DNA from: Nilaparvata lugens
Taxonomy: Eukaryota; Arthropoda; Insecta; Hemiptera; Delphacidae
Assembly (NCBI RefSeq): GCF_014356525.2
Contig: NC_052508.1
Span: forward strand, 56,891,441-56,955,440
Reading direction: 5' to 3'
Length of the DNA stretch: 64,000 bases
Position numbers and translations under genes: made by a program. The notes beneath the pieces were generated by a model. It did no database searches and was not told the DNA's origin. It saw only the letters and a list, made by a program, of their open reading frames with translations. Below are positions 62,101 through 64,000 of the stretch, piece after piece; positions within the stretch are counted from its first letter, which is position 1, and each line of letters starts with the position of its first letter.

Positions 62101-63216
62101 TTTTTAAATTTAGATGCTTCAAAACCAATCATAAAAGGAATATTTTACATTATTATCACTAAAATAGGAAACATTAAAGTATTAAAGAAATGAATATTTT
62201 TTTAGCTTAGATTGATAATTGTCACATGGTATTCAAAGTTCGTGATATCATCTCATTTATTACACCTGTATCACAGTATACACTTGATACCACTCTCTCA
62301 CTTCAAAATTTTGTAAATTATCATCCTCGTTTGAAAAATTTCACTCTATGAAAATGACACAATTGTGAATACATCATCATCTGAAACCTTGGCACTGGAA
62401 AAAAATGTCAATTGGGTTTTTTAGGAACAGAATTTTAGTTTTCGTCACCGGCTCGAAAATCAGAATACCAGATCCTTGTCAATTTCCCAGTTGATCTGCA
62501 AGATTAAATTCTCGATTTTGTTTGTTTATGACTGACTGATGAAAATACCAGTTTGAGAAGTTATATAGAAGGCATTGGAAAGCGAACGAGCGACTCATAA
62601 TCCGGCAAATGATTGTGATCTGAGTATATTCTAGTGTTCTAGTTCTTGTCTCCCGTTTTGCAGTGTCCGATTTCACGTGCAAGGTCACCATCGATCAGCT
62701 CTGTTGATTCGCGAGATCAGTATCGAAGTCCACATTCCAAAAATTGCTATTTCGCAGGCGATGACAACCTTCTGGTGTCAATCATTTGCCTCCACGTGTA
62801 GAAATAATAATGTTTGTAGTGAATTCACTATCCTATTCTCCATTCACAAATGAATTAAGTATTGATAACAAGGAATATTATAAGTTCTCTTTTTATGTTC
62901 TCTAAGACACGTCTAGTTTCTGGTATTAATCAAAGTAAATAAAAAGGGTAATTTTAATTCTTTGTAATAAAGCGTTCAAATAGCCATATTGGAATAGATG
63001 AATAATAGAATATTATTTGTTTCTATTGTAAACAAATTATTTGTTCTTAAATCCGATGGAAAATTTCAAATAATAAAGCAATCAACATTGGAATAAGTTA
63101 CATGCATGCATGCATGATGAGTGACCTTCCTAGGAATTCCAACGTTAGTATTGTTTGTCTTGGGGAAGGTACAGACTTGAGCGACACGAACACGCGTATT
63201 TCTTTTCACTTTCCTT
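62101..63216. other. No gene recognised
   Basis: AT-rich. A 70-codon minus-strand frame (62479-62691) and a GCATGCATGCATGATGA string at 63103 are the only notable items. Confidence 0.35.
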
Positions 63217-63929
63217 GCCCTATTACCAATGGTAAGGAAATTATTGCTTTCCGAGAAAAATTAAGGTACCCTTTAATTAGGTGTGTGTGTGTGTCGTTGT
63301 ACACGATATCTCATCTCCCAATTAACGGAATGACTTGAAATTTGGAACTTAAGGTCCTTACAATATAAGGATCCGACACGAACAATTTCGATCTAATGCA
63401 ATTCAAGATGGCGAAAATGTTGTGAAAAACAGGGTTTTTCGCTATTCACTCAAAGACGGCTCCAACGATTTTGATCAAATTTATACCTAAAATAGTCATT
63501 GATAAACTGCCATAAGACCCATATCTGTAAAAATTTCAGGAGCTCCGCCCCATCTATGCAAAGTTTGATTTTAGATTCCCAATTATAAGGCTTCAGATAC
63601 AATTCAAACAAAACATTTCAAGTGCAAAAGATTCAGCATGAGAATCTCTACATTTTTCGTTTCGTAACATTTTCACCTAAAATTGAAAATAAGCTCGAAA
63701 TTCGAAAAAATGTGATTATTTCAATTGCAAACTGTCGGCAACTGTTGATTCTATTAAATCATTCACTATGAAGAGATAGCAGACCTCGTGTGTTTCCAGC
63801 GTTATTGTCCTGTCACCAGCTGGCTCACATCTTTGAATAGTAGTTGACTTGGAGATGCGCATGAACACAAGCGTCAGGTGATCAATTTTCATAACAGCAA
63901 GGAAAGCTGTGTGAGTGCCCCACACCAGA
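63217..63929 (-). mobile_element. H2-family Helentron/HINE-like element copy 4
   Basis: Reverse orientation: ACTTTCCTTGCCC with GGTAAGGAAAT at 63218-63243 forms the 3' hairpin, then a short GTGTGTGTGTGTG, GGATCCGACACGAACAATTT, CAGGAGCTCCGCCCCATC and, at the 5' end, GCAAGGAAAGCTGTGTGAGT then CCACACCAGA. The CCCTGAGTCC segment next to the microsatellite is deleted. Non-coding. Confidence 0.6.
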
Positions 63930-64000
63930 TTTTTTCATCAGCTTATATGCTAACATTATTATGTATCCTACCATTTGTGTACAAATACTGATACAATCAG

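Overview
This window is AT-rich eukaryotic nuclear DNA without any complete protein-coding gene that I can support. The dense dinucleotide microsatellites, the tRNA-derived SINE-like sequences and above all several repeat families I recognise by eye (the TCTGGTGTGGC...GGCAAGGAAAGTA element, the CGAGCGAAGCTCG/CCCCGATAT element and the TAGTGAGGTCCACGTTATAATGG MITE) suggest a hemipteran insect, most likely a delphacid planthopper such as Nilaparvata. That assignment is from memory of repeats, not from a search. The sequence is best read as intergenic or intronic DNA.

Almost all the structure is mobile DNA. (1) Two families look like rolling-circle (Helitron/Helentron-type) non-autonomous elements. 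H1 has copies at 1504-1909(-), 9376-9777(+), 13534-14370(+) and 57844-58517(+). H2 has copies at 10706-11516(+), 11522-12893(+), 26361-27227(-) and 63217-63929(-). (2) A dispersed retroposon-like stem-loop module (core CAGTTTTGGGC...GCCTGTTG) recurs about 14 times in both orientations, often with an A/T-rich 3' tail. (3) There are long-hairpin MITEs at about 2080, 18181, 21349, 32333, 34092, 60528 and 61795, plus a shorter CCGGTT-ended family at 9195, 34266, 50517 and 56091. (4) There are snap-back elements at about 3178, 13584, 35752 and 46410. (5) Retroelement coding debris consists of a non-LTR (LINE) C-terminal fragment at 25218-25655(+) and a Ty3/gypsy fragment at 47815-48463(-), in which integrase precedes reverse transcriptase, the reverse of the normal Ty3/gypsy order.

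Tandem duplications of 70-260 bp are common (7731, 11931, 15548, 17761, 21850, 50394, 53038, 56215, 60188). The largest duplication is a 1303-bp segment at 38443-39745, repeated nearly identically at 40125-41427. The two copies are separated by a 379-bp pure CA microsatellite and may be an assembly artefact.

The only host-gene-like signals are weak. They are a splice-acceptor-preceded, frameshifted coding-like stretch ending in a stop at 5112-5441(+), and two short open segments bounded by consensus splice sites at 13077-13121(+) and 37725-37791(+). The remaining gaps were read on both strands and show only short, unconvincing open frames, AT-rich sequence and a few GC-rich patches (around 4130-4290, 42760-43250 and 49565-50180) that could be regulatory.
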